49,490 nucleotides of DNA from Ruminococcus flavefaciens (GTDB lineage: Bacteria > Bacillota > Clostridia > Oscillospirales > Ruminococcaceae), in contig SVNH01000022.1 of the NCBI GenBank assembly GCA_015067005.1, positions 1-49,490 of the forward strand, written 5' to 3'. Below the pieces are notes generated by a model that saw only the letters and a list, made by a program, of their open reading frames with translations, made no database searches and was not told the DNA's origin. The translations under genes were made by a program, and so were the position numbers. The number at the start of each line of letters is the position of its first letter. Positions within the stretch are counted from its first letter, which is position 1. Below are positions 17,848 to 25,741 of the stretch, piece after piece.

Positions 17848-19307
17848 ATGTATATCACGAGCATCCTGTAACTATACTGAAATACTCAGTAAAAAATATA
17901 TGGCTGCTTATATTCCCGCTCCTTCGCGGAATCAATGTATTCCGCATCAATAAGGACTTTTTCTATGCTTGGCTCAGAGGTGCATGGTTTGACATAATCA
18001 TATTATTAGCGATCGTTATATTTGGTCTTCTGCGCTGGAGATTTTCCGTCATAGAAGTATCAGATGCAAGTATAACACACAGGGACGGTATAATCATACG
18101 CGTCAAGCAAACTATCCCGTACTGTAATATCAGCAGCACTTCATTTGAATATCCATTTTATCTCAGACCTATTGGTGCAGTCAGGGTAAGATGTGATACA
18201 AGTGCAGGATTATTCCGTTCTTCTGATATGGAGTTCATGTTAAAAAGATCAGTATGTGATGAATTTTCAGATAAAATCCCAAAGCTCGGCAGTAATGGCG
18301 ACATATATCATTTCACTAAGCCATCAGCGGTTTCAGTAATATTCTTTTCAATGTTTTTTTCAAGCGGACTTACCGGAATGATCTACCTCGCAACATTCTT
18401 TTACAAAGGCGGAAGCATTGCGAGAGACATGATAAGCAAGTATTTTGAACAGATAACCAGCAGCACGGAGGAGTTTTCAAAGAAACTGATTCTCAGGGTG
18501 CCGGATGCGATTTTAGGTATCGGAGTATTCTTCATGGTTACATGGTTCATATCGTTTGTGATCAATCTTCTGAGATATTCTGATTTTTCGATATGTACAG
18601 ACAAACGGCAGATCAAAGTAAGCTACGGTGTTTTTACCCGTAAAAACTATCTTCTGACTAAAACGCATATAAACTATCTGGATATGCGTCAGAATCTTGT
18701 AATGAAGATATTCCGTCTGACAACAGTTCATATAAGCTGTGCAGGCTATGGGAACACAAGAAAGAGGCTGCCTGTACTTATCCCGGTAAGGAAAGAAAAG
18801 AAAGTCGCTGAGGAACTGGAAAACCTTGGAGCATCTGTTCAGTATGAACATGAATATAAGCCTAAATTACGCGGCATATGGCAGTATACATGGATGCCTG
18901 TTATCGTAACACTGTTTCTTGTTCCGGCATATTTTATAGTTTCAAAGGTCATACCTATGCTGAATAATCTCACGGTATTTGTAGCAATAATGGCTGAAAT
19001 ACCAGCAGCATGGATGGTGCTGATAAAGCTGGTATCGCTGTTTACGAGCGGTATATCAATATACGATGACAAAATCAGGCTGAGATACAGTAGGTTTGCA
19101 GCATTCCATACAATTATCGCCGACAGGAAAAAGCTTGTTAAAGTAACAATTGAGCAAACTTTTTTTCAGCAGTTCAATAAGAGACGCAATATCATATTCT
19201 GGTTTGAGGGTGAAGGTAATCGCCGACATAAGATACGTGCTATGTCAGAAAAGGATACAGCTGAGATACTGCAATTGCTCGGATATGAAAATGAATATGT
19301 TTTATGA
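17844..19307 (+). CDS. YdbT-like membrane protein with repeated bPH2 domains
   Basis: The 487-aa protein contains three bPH2-type modules, each after a pair of membrane helices: about 50-140 (FSVIEVSDASITHRDGIIIRVKQTIPYCNI), 245-330 (SICTDKRQIKVSYGVFTRKNYLLTKTHINYLDMRQNL), and 400-480 (ISIYDDKIRLRYSRFAAFHTIIADRKKLVKV). This matches YdbT. The start is GTG overlapping the stop of the preceding gene (GTGA). With its small partner it probably forms one membrane complex; the molecular activity is not established. Confidence 0.87.
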   Translation: MNVYHEHPVTILKYSVKNIWLLIFPLLRGINVFRINKDFFYAWLRGAWFDIIILLAIVIFGLLRWRFSVIEVSDASITHRDGIIIRVKQTIPYCNISSTSFEYPFYLRPIGAVRVRCDTSAGLFRSSDMEFMLKRSVCDEFSDKIPKLGSNGDIYHFTKPSAVSVIFFSMFFSSGLTGMIYLATFFYKGGSIARDMISKYFEQITSSTEEFSKKLILRVPDAILGIGVFFMVTWFISFVINLLRYSDFSICTDKRQIKVSYGVFTRKNYLLTKTHINYLDMRQNLVMKIFRLTTVHISCAGYGNTRKRLPVLIPVRKEKKVAEELENLGASVQYEHEYKPKLRGIWQYTWMPVIVTLFLVPAYFIVSKVIPMLNNLTVFVAIMAEIPAAWMVLIKLVSLFTSGISIYDDKIRLRYSRFAAFHTIIADRKKLVKVTIEQTFFQQFNKRRNIIFWFEGEGNRRHKIRAMSEKDTAEILQLLGYENEYVL

Positions 19308-19339
19308 ATAAGAAATTATAAGTAATAAATAACAATTTA

Positions 19340-19368
19340 TTGACAATTCTTGTGGAATATGTTATACT
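19340..19368 (+). promoter_or_regulatory. Sigma-A promoter of the Gln-rich surface protein
   Basis: TTGACA (19340-19345), 17 bp, TATACT (19363-19368), 24 bp upstream of the start. Confidence 0.87.
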
Positions 19369-19392
19369 AAATATAAAAGGGAGGGAATGTGT

Positions 19393-20442
19393 ATGAAATC
19401 GAAAACTATAATGATAATTCTACTGTCAGCTGTTACAGTTGTATTGTTCGGGCTGCTTATATTTGTTGCCTTTTCTTGTTCCAAAGACAAAAGCTCTGAT
19501 ACGGTTGAGCCGAAGTCAACTTCAACTGGTATGACCGCTGTATCTTCGACCACAGATGCATCTGAGACTATATCTGAGACATCAGATATAGAAAGCACCA
19601 CTTCTTTAACAACAACAACTGCCGCTACATCTGAATCCTCTAAACAGAATGAGCCTCAACAAGTTCAGACGCAGCAGAATACATCCCCTCAGCAAGCCCA
19701 GGCGCAGCACAATAGTGCTCAGTCTCAGCAACAAACACCACAACACCCCCAACAACCTGAACCGCAACAAGCAGCACAGCAAACACAACAACAGACACAA
19801 CAAACAGAACAACACACAGAAAAACCAACACAACAATATATAGATTATTCTTCAATAGATTACAAAAAGACCGATATAGCAAATAGCGATATATATTATT
19901 CATCATATGCACTAGGTAAATTTAGCAACAGTCTTGATAAAGATTTATTTGGAAATTATAGCCACCAAACCCAATATGGTATTTCTAAATCAGTGGTTTC
20001 GCCATATATTTTTTTAGTATTAAATTACAATCAAAATATAAATAAAGAAATGCTTGGTGAATGTATGTTTGGAAGTGTATCAGAAGAAAAATTTATGGAA
20101 CTAAGTGACAACATGAATTTAGCCGACTATCAGTATTTTTATGAAACAAATGTTGACTTTAGAAAATATGTAATTGATGAAGATTTCGCAAACTTCTTAA
20201 ATACAATAAGTGCAGAATATAAAAAATATAAAGATGGCGAAAGTTCTAAAATTGAACAATATATAGATGAGTATTTCAAACAAAATGATACTAATTATGT
20301 AAGAAAATATTTCATGGCAAATACACGTGCAATGTTAAATGAAACAAGTGGAAATTACTTCATAACGTTAGATCCTGAAATAAGACAAGAGTATTATGAT
20401 AACGTAGTAATACCTTTATATAATGAGTTTGCAAACAGATAA
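19393..20442 (+). CDS. Secreted or lipid-anchored protein with Gln-rich linker and unknown C-terminal domain
   Basis: I do not recognise this 349-aa protein. An N-terminal hydrophobic segment (about 5-29) ends in FSC and may be a weak lipobox (C+1) or an uncleaved anchor. Next come a Ser/Thr-rich stretch (about 35-84), a Gln/Pro/Thr-rich linker (about 85-150) and a hydrophilic, Tyr/Asn/Lys-rich C-terminal domain. That domain's DNA (from about 19840) is strikingly AT-rich compared with neighbours, suggesting a transferred or fast-evolving module. ATG 19393 is chosen because GGGAGGG lies 7 bases upstream; the ATG at 19387 is too close to it. It has its own promoter and no clear terminator before rnpB. 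Confidence 0.75.
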   Translation: MKSKTIMIILLSAVTVVLFGLLIFVAFSCSKDKSSDTVEPKSTSTGMTAVSSTTDASETISETSDIESTTSLTTTTAATSESSKQNEPQQVQTQQNTSPQQAQAQHNSAQSQQQTPQHPQQPEPQQAAQQTQQQTQQTEQHTEKPTQQYIDYSSIDYKKTDIANSDIYYSSYALGKFSNSLDKDLFGNYSHQTQYGISKSVVSPYIFLVLNYNQNINKEMLGECMFGSVSEEKFMELSDNMNLADYQYFYETNVDFRKYVIDEDFANFLNTISAEYKKYKDGESSKIEQYIDEYFKQNDTNYVRKYFMANTRAMLNETSGNYFITLDPEIRQEYYDNVVIPLYNEFANR

Positions 20443-20460
20443 TGTTACATCTATAAGGTC

Positions 20461-20489
20461 TTGACATTTTGAGGATTCTATGCTAAAAT
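20461..20489 (+). promoter_or_regulatory. Sigma-A promoter of rnpB
   Basis: TTGACA (20461-20466), 17 bp, TAAAAT (20484-20489). The expected start 7 bp later coincides with the 5' strand of the RNase P P1 stem. Confidence 0.9.
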
Positions 20490-20495
20490 TTACAT

Positions 20496-20835
20496 GAGCA
20501 GACTATGCGATAGCGGAAACGTTTAGTTTATGAGGAAAGTCCGGGCATCACAGAGCAGGGTAGCTGCTAACGGCAGCCGAGGGCGACCTTAGGGCAAGTG
20601 CAACAGAGATATACTGCCGCCTTAGTGGCGGTGATGGTGGAAAGGCGAGGTAAGAGCTCACCAGGATACAGGAGACTGTATTGCTATGTAAACCCTATCC
20701 GATGCAACGTCTATTGGTACTGTGTGTCTTAACGCCTGCTCGGCGGATACATAGTAATGACGGCTTGAACTTGCCGGCGACGGTAAGTCTAGATAAATTA
20801 TCGCACACGACAGAACCCGGCTTATCGGTCTGGTC
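20496..20835 (+). ncRNA. rnpB: RNase P RNA (M1-type, class A)
   Basis: This is the catalytic RNA that trims 5' leaders from pre-tRNAs. It contains the universal blocks GAGGAAAGTCCGGGC near 20531, the GGGTAGCTGCTAACGGCAG region, GGGCAAGTGCAACAGAGA, GGCGAGGTAAGAGCTCACC, and the 3' ACAGAACCCGGCTTAT that pairs with the CCGGGC side of P4/P2. The ends pair as P1 (20496-20503 with 20828-20835, one mismatch). The roughly 340-nt length fits type A. Promoter and terminator flank it exactly. Confidence 0.97.
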
Positions 20836-20839
20836 ATTT

Positions 20840-20872
20840 AAGGCACATTCTGAATGTGCCTTGTTTTTTTTT
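20840..20872 (+). terminator. Terminator of rnpB
   Basis: AAGGCACATTC/GAATGTGCCTT (11-bp stem, 1-base loop in this pairing) followed by GTTTTTTTTT. Confidence 0.95.
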
Positions 20873-20875
20873 ATG

Positions 20876-20934
20876 AAAAAAAGCCGCAGGAACTGGTAGG
20901 ATCCCCTTTTTAAGGGCTACCTTGTTCCTGCGGC
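20876..20934 (-). terminator. Terminator of the araC-type gene
   Basis: Long stem GCCGCAGGAAC.../...GTTCCTGCGGC (20883-20934) followed on the minus strand by seven Ts. It is convergent with the rnpB terminator. Confidence 0.9.
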
Positions 20935-20944
20935 AGTATTATTA

Positions 20945-21808
20945 TCAATCACGCCATTTTTTACGGTATGCGAAGCACGTAAGGTTTTCGGCCTTTTTAA
21001 ATTGTCTTGCGAAGTAGCTCTGATCGTTGAATCCGCACATATGAGCTATCTCCTCGACTGACTTATCTGAAAAACGGAGCAGCTTTTTGCCGTAGTTTAT
21101 GCGGGCAGTTATTATGTGCTGGAAGATAGTCATGCCGAAAATACGCTTGTATTCACGAGTAAGATAGAACTTGCTTATGTAGAATTCCGAAGAGAGCATT
21201 TCGAGTGATATGTCTTCAGCGAAATGTTCATTGATGTAGTTATGTACGGAAGAAAGCTTTTGTTTCAAAGCAGAATCGTATTTCTGCTTTGATGAATTAG
21301 CAGTCAAAGCTATGGTCAGGAGTTCGACTATGTGCTGGGAAGTCAAAGCTTCAGCATTCGGATCGTTAAGCTCATTAAGACTAAGGATCTCCATGACAGC
21401 ATATGATATTTTGTCAAACGAGGACGGGGTGAATACATTTTTTGAATGTGAAATAAAATAATTGTAGTATTGCTGAGATGTGCTTCCGTTGAAGTAGATC
21501 CACAACAGCTCCCATGGGTCTTTGACAGAGCTTTTGAATCGGTAAGGAGTATGGCAATCTATCATGAAGCAATCACCTTTGTTCAGTGAAAAGCTGTCGC
21601 CTCCGATGAGCAGTTCACCTTTTCCGCTTACAACAGCAGCAAATAGGAATGAATCTAAATTCTGCGGCTGATTGCAGTCTGAATCATCCGGCTTAATGTT
21701 GGCGGCTTCCTGAACGTAGAAGAAGGTATCTTTGGCAGCCGGGCTTGGTGTACATATTATGCGCTTGGAAAGCTTGTTTCTGAAAGGCTGAGAATTCTGT
21801 TTATCCAT
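20945..21808 (-). CDS. AraC-family transcriptional regulator
   Basis: The 287-aa protein has an N-terminal cupin-like sensor (about 45-120: FAAVVSGKGELLIGGDSFSLNKGDCFMIDCHTPYRF) and a C-terminal double helix-turn-helix (about 185-285: ISKFYLTREYKRIFGMTIFQHI and SVEEIAHMCGFNDQSYFARQFKKAENLTCFAYR). AraC proteins of this type often control sugar or glycan genes. No target operon lies beside it, so the ligand is unknown. The ATG has AGGAG 7 bases upstream. It is monocistronic, with its own promoter and terminator. Confidence 0.92.
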   Translation of the reverse strand: MDKQNSQPFRNKLSKRIICTPSPAAKDTFFYVQEAANIKPDDSDCNQPQNLDSFLFAAVVSGKGELLIGGDSFSLNKGDCFMIDCHTPYRFKSSVKDPWELLWIYFNGSTSQQYYNYFISHSKNVFTPSSFDKISYAVMEILSLNELNDPNAEALTSQHIVELLTIALTANSSKQKYDSALKQKLSSVHNYINEHFAEDISLEMLSSEFYISKFYLTREYKRIFGMTIFQHIITARINYGKKLLRFSDKSVEEIAHMCGFNDQSYFARQFKKAENLTCFAYRKKWRD

Positions 21809-21861
21809 AGTAAACTCCTGTTAGTCTCATTCGTAACTGTGTAAGAGGGGGATATGGTTTG

Positions 21862-21890
21862 ATTATACCATGTTTGGGGTGAAAAGTCTA
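21862..21890 (-). promoter_or_regulatory. Promoter of the araC-type gene
   Basis: Minus-strand TAGACT (21885-21890), 17 bp, TATAAT (21862-21867), about 55 bp upstream of the start. Confidence 0.72.
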
Positions 21891-21931
21891 CAAAATTTGA
21901 AAAATATTGCCTGGATAGAAAACGATATTGC

Positions 21932-22189
21932 TTAAAACAAAACTGCGAGAATTGCTGTTAAAGCTGAAAGCATTATAATTACTATTGCTGCTAAAAGCTT
22001 GATTTTGAAAGGTCTGTGTATATGCTGACATTCAATTCCGATACGCATAATGTATTTTTCTATCTCATCATTAGTTATTTCAGCAGGAAGTTCACGTACA
22101 TGAGGACGCAGATAGAATACAGCCTTTTCAAAATAGATGCTGTCAGGATTATTGACTTCGATGATATTCTTATTCACACCTTTAAGCAT
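21932..22189 (-). CDS. Small protein with C-terminal membrane helix
   Basis: I do not recognise this 85-aa protein. A soluble N-terminal part (about 1-60, with an acidic EITNDEIEKYIM stretch) is followed by a single membrane helix (about 64-84, LLAAIVIIMLSALTAILAVLF). It is therefore probably tail-anchored with the N-terminus in the cytoplasm. GGAGG lies 6 bases before the ATG, which supports translation. It sits 63 bp after the start of the OGG-type glycosylase gene on the same strand. Confidence 0.65.
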   Translation of the reverse strand: MLKGVNKNIIEVNNPDSIYFEKAVFYLRPHVRELPAEITNDEIEKYIMRIGIECQHIHRPFKIKLLAAIVIIMLSALTAILAVLF

Positions 22190-22252
22190 AAAACGCCTCC
22201 GAAAATAGTATTTATTGAGAGTATTGGCGGAATAAGGAAAACTATTCAGGCA

Positions 22253-23062
22253 TTATGAAATGCTGCGTATGTAATGGAAAAGATATTGCTGAGCTATACC
22301 GGCATATTCCTTAGCAAATTCTGGAAAGCCATCGGGATAATAATTTGCAAGGACGCGCTTTATCCAGACGTCTATGGGAAAAGCCTCGGTTCTGTGCATA
22401 CCGAAAAGCAGAACACATTCAGCGACCTTAGGTCCTACCCCTTTTATGAGCATTAGTTCTTTACGTGCCTGTTCTATCGGCAGCGAAGTGATATTTGTGA
22501 GGTCTGTAAGACCGCTTGCAGTTCTCGAAGAAGCGTCACATATGTATTTTGCACGGAAACCGCTTCTGAGATATGCAAGCGACTCCGGAGTTTCAGCAGC
22601 GAGTTTTTCTGGAGCAGGGAAGATACCATTATTGTGTTCACAGAGACGTTCGAGGATACCTTTTATTCTTGGTATATTATTGTTCTGGGAAATAATGAAT
22701 GAGATCAGACATTCCCAGCTATCCTGACGGAGCAGGCGAATGCCACTGGCAAAATTACAGGCATCACAAAGGGTTTTGTCTTCTGAAAACATTTTTTTGA
22801 GTTCGGTGTAGTCGGTGGAAAAATCAAAATAATCGCACCACTTGCCGAGAAAGTCTGTTTCTGAGGTATCATGGAAGATAAATTCACCGGGTCGTACCTG
22901 TGAAATTAATAGGTGATCGTTCAAAAAATGACCTTCATAGGTGCATTCGTAGTCAGATGCGACCTTTTTCCACCTGAAAGCCTGACCGCAGTCAAGTGTT
23001 TCATCGAGATCAAGATCTGGTTCATGCACTAAAATATTATTGCCTTTTAACGTATAATCCAT
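22253..23062 (-). CDS. ogg: 8-oxoguanine DNA glycosylase/AP lyase (OGG1-type HhH-GPD protein)
   Basis: This base-excision repair enzyme removes 8-oxoguanine. The 269-aa protein has an OGG N-terminal domain (about 1-105, with LDCGQAFRW) followed by an HhH-GPD domain. Its helix-hairpin-helix LMLIKGVGPKVAECVLLFG includes the catalytic lysine (K212), and the catalytic aspartate is in FPIDVWIKRVL (D231). The ATG at 23060-23062 follows AAGGTGAT by 4 bases; a longer frame begins at an unsupported TTG. A DNA-3-methyladenine glycosylase annotation is the alternative, but the lysine points to the bifunctional OGG type. Confidence 0.88.
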   Translation of the reverse strand: MDYTLKGNNILVHEPDLDLDETLDCGQAFRWKKVASDYECTYEGHFLNDHLLISQVRPGEFIFHDTSETDFLGKWCDYFDFSTDYTELKKMFSEDKTLCDACNFASGIRLLRQDSWECLISFIISQNNNIPRIKGILERLCEHNNGIFPAPEKLAAETPESLAYLRSGFRAKYICDASSRTASGLTDLTNITSLPIEQARKELMLIKGVGPKVAECVLLFGMHRTEAFPIDVWIKRVLANYYPDGFPEFAKEYAGIAQQYLFHYIRSIS

Positions 23063-23112
23063 GTTTATCACCTTATAAAATATATTAATCAAAATAAAAT
23101 GCCGCTGCGGAC

Positions 23113-23141
23113 TTGATTTTTCTATTAAATTATACTAAAAT
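23113..23141 (+). promoter_or_regulatory. Putative promoter of the TPM lipoprotein-synthetase operon
   Basis: TTGATT (23113-23118), 17 bp, TAAAAT (23136-23141). The region is AT-rich, so alternative placements exist. Confidence 0.6.
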
Positions 23142-23166
23142 ATAATGTATATTACAAGAGATAGGA

Positions 23167-24144
23167 ATGATTTTTTTGAATAAATTTTATGCCATTGTAT
23201 TTTCGGCAATAGTATTATCATCTGTTTTTACAGGATGTGCTTCGGAAGACAGCAGCAGTTCAAGCAGCAAGGTACAGGTAACAACTTCTGCTGAATCTGT
23301 ACCTGAGGTTGCTTCCGCTGTAAAAGTTACAGAACTTCCGACTGCCGTAAGCAATGTTGTAACCGAGAATGTTACTGAGCAGACATCTGAGCCTGAAAAG
23401 ACTGCGGAAAAGCATGAATTCAAACGTGAAAATGACAGCTTTATCTGTGATGAAGCTGGTATACTCAGCGAAACAGACATTGCGGAATGCAATGAAGTTA
23501 TCAGGAAACTCTATAACGAAAAGCTTCTGAATGTTGCCGTAGTAACAGCAAATGATCTGCATTCGATGTCTCCGAACGATTATGCAGTCAGTGCATATAA
23601 TGATCTTTTCAGCGGAAGAGGAAGCGGAATGGTATTTCTTGTGAATAATGCTTCCGGAAATGATGTTTTGTATCTTCACGGCAATTGTGAGAAATACATT
23701 TCTCAGGATGATAAAAATGAAGCTTTTTACTGGGGAACAAATGAAATAGTAACAGGTCAATACAGCAAAGCGATAAAAAGAATGCTTGCACTGGCGGAAA
23801 AGTGTCCGGATTACGTATTTGATAATGCAGGACTATTTGAAGCAGCTCAGCTGCAGGAATTAGAATCAGATTTTGCTTCCGGCAATGGATCTGCTGCCTT
23901 TCTTATAACGTCTAATCAGACAGAAATCCCAAATGATGATCTTATCAAGGAGTATTACAACAGGCGTTTCAGCGGACAAAACGGGGTTATGATAATGCTT
24001 GATCTTCATTCTAAAGCAATTATCACGTATTCAAATGATACTGTACCTGAAGCAATAGGAGAAGCAGTGAAAAAAGCCAATGAATCGTCTGCGAAGAGCG
24101 ATTTTGCAGCAGCTGCTAAAACTATTGCGGAAGCTGTTAAATGA
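23167..24144 (+). CDS. Lipoprotein with two TPM-like domains
   Basis: The protein is up to 325 aa. A signal peptide ends in a lipobox-like VFTGC (C about residue 24), then a Ser/Thr/Val/Glu linker to about residue 85. A TPM domain (about 90-190: FICDEAGILSETDIAECNEVIRKLY...NVAVVTANDL, then FSGRGSGMVFLV) is followed by a second, more diverged copy (about 215-325: VFDNAGLFEAAQLQELESDF...FSGQNGVMIML). TPM domains (PF04536) occur in envelope proteins and in photosystem II repair, and their activity here is unknown. The ATG at 23167 is only one base from AGGA; a TTG at 23176 with better spacing may be the true start. The alarmone synthetase gene follows after 34 bp. Confidence 0.8.
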   Translation: MIFLNKFYAIVFSAIVLSSVFTGCASEDSSSSSSKVQVTTSAESVPEVASAVKVTELPTAVSNVVTENVTEQTSEPEKTAEKHEFKRENDSFICDEAGILSETDIAECNEVIRKLYNEKLLNVAVVTANDLHSMSPNDYAVSAYNDLFSGRGSGMVFLVNNASGNDVLYLHGNCEKYISQDDKNEAFYWGTNEIVTGQYSKAIKRMLALAEKCPDYVFDNAGLFEAAQLQELESDFASGNGSAAFLITSNQTEIPNDDLIKEYYNRRFSGQNGVMIMLDLHSKAIITYSNDTVPEAIGEAVKKANESSAKSDFAAAAKTIAEAVK

Positions 24145-24178
24145 TCGTGTAATGACATAAATTGAAAAGAGGAGAAAT

Positions 24179-24868
24179 ATGAACGAAAAAGATTTTTATG
24201 TAGAAGTAATCGACAACCTTCCGGCTATCAGTGAAAACGAGAACATGAAAGAGAAGTTTGCTCAGACATTCTATGAATTTCTCCAGCTTCAGCATCTCTA
24301 TGATTCGGCAATAGAGGTAATGAAAACGTATCTGAATATACTTGATAACGAATTCAGTGTCAAATTTCAGAGAAACCCGATACATAATATTGAGAGCCGC
24401 CTGAAGTCACCTCAGTCGATAATAGGAAAACTTCAGAAAAAGGGACTGCCGCTGACTACTGAATCTGCGCGTAAGAATCTGCTTGACATGGCTGGTATAC
24501 GTGTGACCTGCTGTTATATCAGTGATATTTATGCAATTGTTGATATGCTCAGCAGACGTGATGATTTTACGATAATAAAACAGAAGGACTATATAAAAAA
24601 GCCTAAACCGAGCGGATACCGCAGCTATCATATGATAGTAAATGTTCCGGTGTATCTCTCAACTACCAAGCAATATGCACCTGTTGAGATACAGATAAGG
24701 ACTATTGCTATGGATTTCTGGGCAAGTCTTGAGCATCAGCTGAAATATAAACCCTCAGCTTCGATAACACCTGAAATATCTCAGGAACTGCGTGAATGTG
24801 CCGAGAGGATAGCAGAAACAGATCTTCAGATGCAGAGGATATTTATGCAGATAAATGATCTTGAATAG
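24179..24868 (+). CDS. relQ: Small alarmone synthetase ((p)ppGpp synthetase, RelQ-type)
   Basis: The protein makes (p)ppGpp by pyrophosphate transfer from ATP to GDP or GTP. At 229 aa it has the synthetase domain only, with no HD hydrolase or TGS/ACT. Motifs include NIESRLKSPQSIIGKL, LDMAGIRVTC, KKPKPSGYRSYHMIV and VEIQIRTIAMDFWASLEH, plus a C-terminal helix needed for oligomer formation in RelQ. GAGGAG lies 4-5 bases before the ATG. It is downstream of the TPM lipoprotein gene and ends at a strong terminator. Confidence 0.93.
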   Translation: MNEKDFYVEVIDNLPAISENENMKEKFAQTFYEFLQLQHLYDSAIEVMKTYLNILDNEFSVKFQRNPIHNIESRLKSPQSIIGKLQKKGLPLTTESARKNLLDMAGIRVTCCYISDIYAIVDMLSRRDDFTIIKQKDYIKKPKPSGYRSYHMIVNVPVYLSTTKQYAPVEIQIRTIAMDFWASLEHQLKYKPSASITPEISQELRECAERIAETDLQMQRIFMQINDLE

Positions 24869-24872
24869 TTTT

Positions 24873-24903
24873 AAAGCTGTGCAGTTGATGCACAGCTTTT
24901 TTC
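24873..24903 (+). terminator. Terminator after the alarmone synthetase
   Basis: AAAGCTGTGC/GCACAGCTTT (10-bp stem, 7-base loop) running into TTT. Confidence 0.9.
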
Positions 24904-24948
24904 GACCTTTTTTACGCTTTTGACATAAAACATCTTATTTTTTGCCTG

Positions 24949-24977
24949 TTAACAAGACTATAAAAGTATGCTATAAT
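24949..24977 (+). promoter_or_regulatory. Sigma-A promoter of the 25044 gene
   Basis: TTAACA (24949-24954), 17 bp, TATAAT (24972-24977). Confidence 0.83.
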
Positions 24978-25043
24978 TAGTCAAGCAGCGTACATATAAA
25001 CAATGATGAGCAGCGATGCGTAAGAACAAAGGAGATGGATGAT

Positions 25044-25346
25044 ATGTTTGGAATGATACGTAAAACAAAACGTGAAGTACGTGACCGTACAGTGTATATG
25101 GAGATCTACGGAGATAATAAAGTCGTATACAGAGTTACGGCAGGAAAAACATGGGTATACGGTGAAGAAGTAAATACGTACGGCATTGAAACAGAAGACA
25201 GAAAAACTGGTGAAAAGGAAATGATACAAGATTTTTCAAGGAATATCGAAGATGCAGTCGATTTTGCAGAACTGCTTATAAATACCAGAACAAAGCCACG
25301 TAACCTCTATACAAAGGCGTTGAACTATCTGTGTGTTTCTATTTAA
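25044..25346 (+). CDS. Small conserved protein, possibly DUF6514-like
   Basis: The soluble protein is 100 aa. The pattern TYGIETED...IQDFSRNIEDAVDFAELLINTRTKPRNLYTKALNYL resembles the DUF6514 family of Clostridia, which has no known function; that match is from memory and only moderate. The ATG at 25044 is 9 bases after GGAG, while the ATG at 25035 directly abuts the GGAG and is unlikely. It has its own strong promoter and no close partner gene. Confidence 0.75.
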   Translation: MFGMIRKTKREVRDRTVYMEIYGDNKVVYRVTAGKTWVYGEEVNTYGIETEDRKTGEKEMIQDFSRNIEDAVDFAELLINTRTKPRNLYTKALNYLCVSI

Positions 25347-25384
25347 AGAATTAATTATTGTACAAAAAATTTTCAGATTTGGTA

Positions 25385-25413
25385 TAGACAAAAGTGGATT
25401 TGTGTGATATAAT
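25385..25413 (+). promoter_or_regulatory. Sigma-A promoter of the YdbC-like gene
   Basis: TAGACA (25385-25390), 17 bp, TATAAT (25408-25413), 51 bp upstream of the start. Confidence 0.83.
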
Positions 25414-25464
25414 AACTAATTAAGCGGCATAGTTGCCAGCAAATAGAAAAAAGGAGTAACACAA

Positions 25465-25698
25465 ATGGCAGAACTCAAATATGAGATCACAGAAAAGATC
25501 GGTGTTCTTTCTGAGAATGCAAAGGGTTGGACTAAGGAACTCAATCTTGTAAGCTGGAACGAACATGATCCTAAGTATGATATCAGAGAATGGTCACCAG
25601 ATCATTCAAGGATGGGAAAGGGAGTAACTCTCACAGCAGACGAACTTGCTGAACTCAAAGAATTGCTGAAAGATATTGATCTTGATTCCTTTGAATAA
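25465..25698 (+). CDS. YdbC-family PC4-like DNA-binding protein
   Basis: The 77-aa protein has the compact PC4/Sub1-like fold (PF02229): ITEKIGVLSENAKGWTKELNLVSWN, KYDIREWSPDHSRMGKGVTLTADELAELKELL. Bacterial YdbC-type proteins bind single-stranded DNA as dimers, as eukaryotic PC4 does. AAAGGAG lies 9 bases before the ATG. It is monocistronic, ending at a bidirectional terminator. Confidence 0.9.
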   Translation: MAELKYEITEKIGVLSENAKGWTKELNLVSWNEHDPKYDIREWSPDHSRMGKGVTLTADELAELKELLKDIDLDSFE

Positions 25699-25700
25699 TG

Positions 25701-25726
25701 AAAAAAGCGCCGTAAGGCGCTTTTTT
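25701..25726. terminator. Bidirectional terminator between the YdbC-like gene and hom
   Basis: AAAAAAGCGCC/GGCGCTTTTTT with a GTAA loop. T-runs are on both strands, serving both convergent genes. Confidence 0.95.
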
Positions 25727-25741
25727 GTATGCTGGTAATGA

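Noticed and set aside
19606..19912. Leu/Cys/Val-rich open frames on the minus strand
   Set aside because: These are reverse readings of the CAA/CAG linker of the Gln-rich surface protein and have no translation signals.
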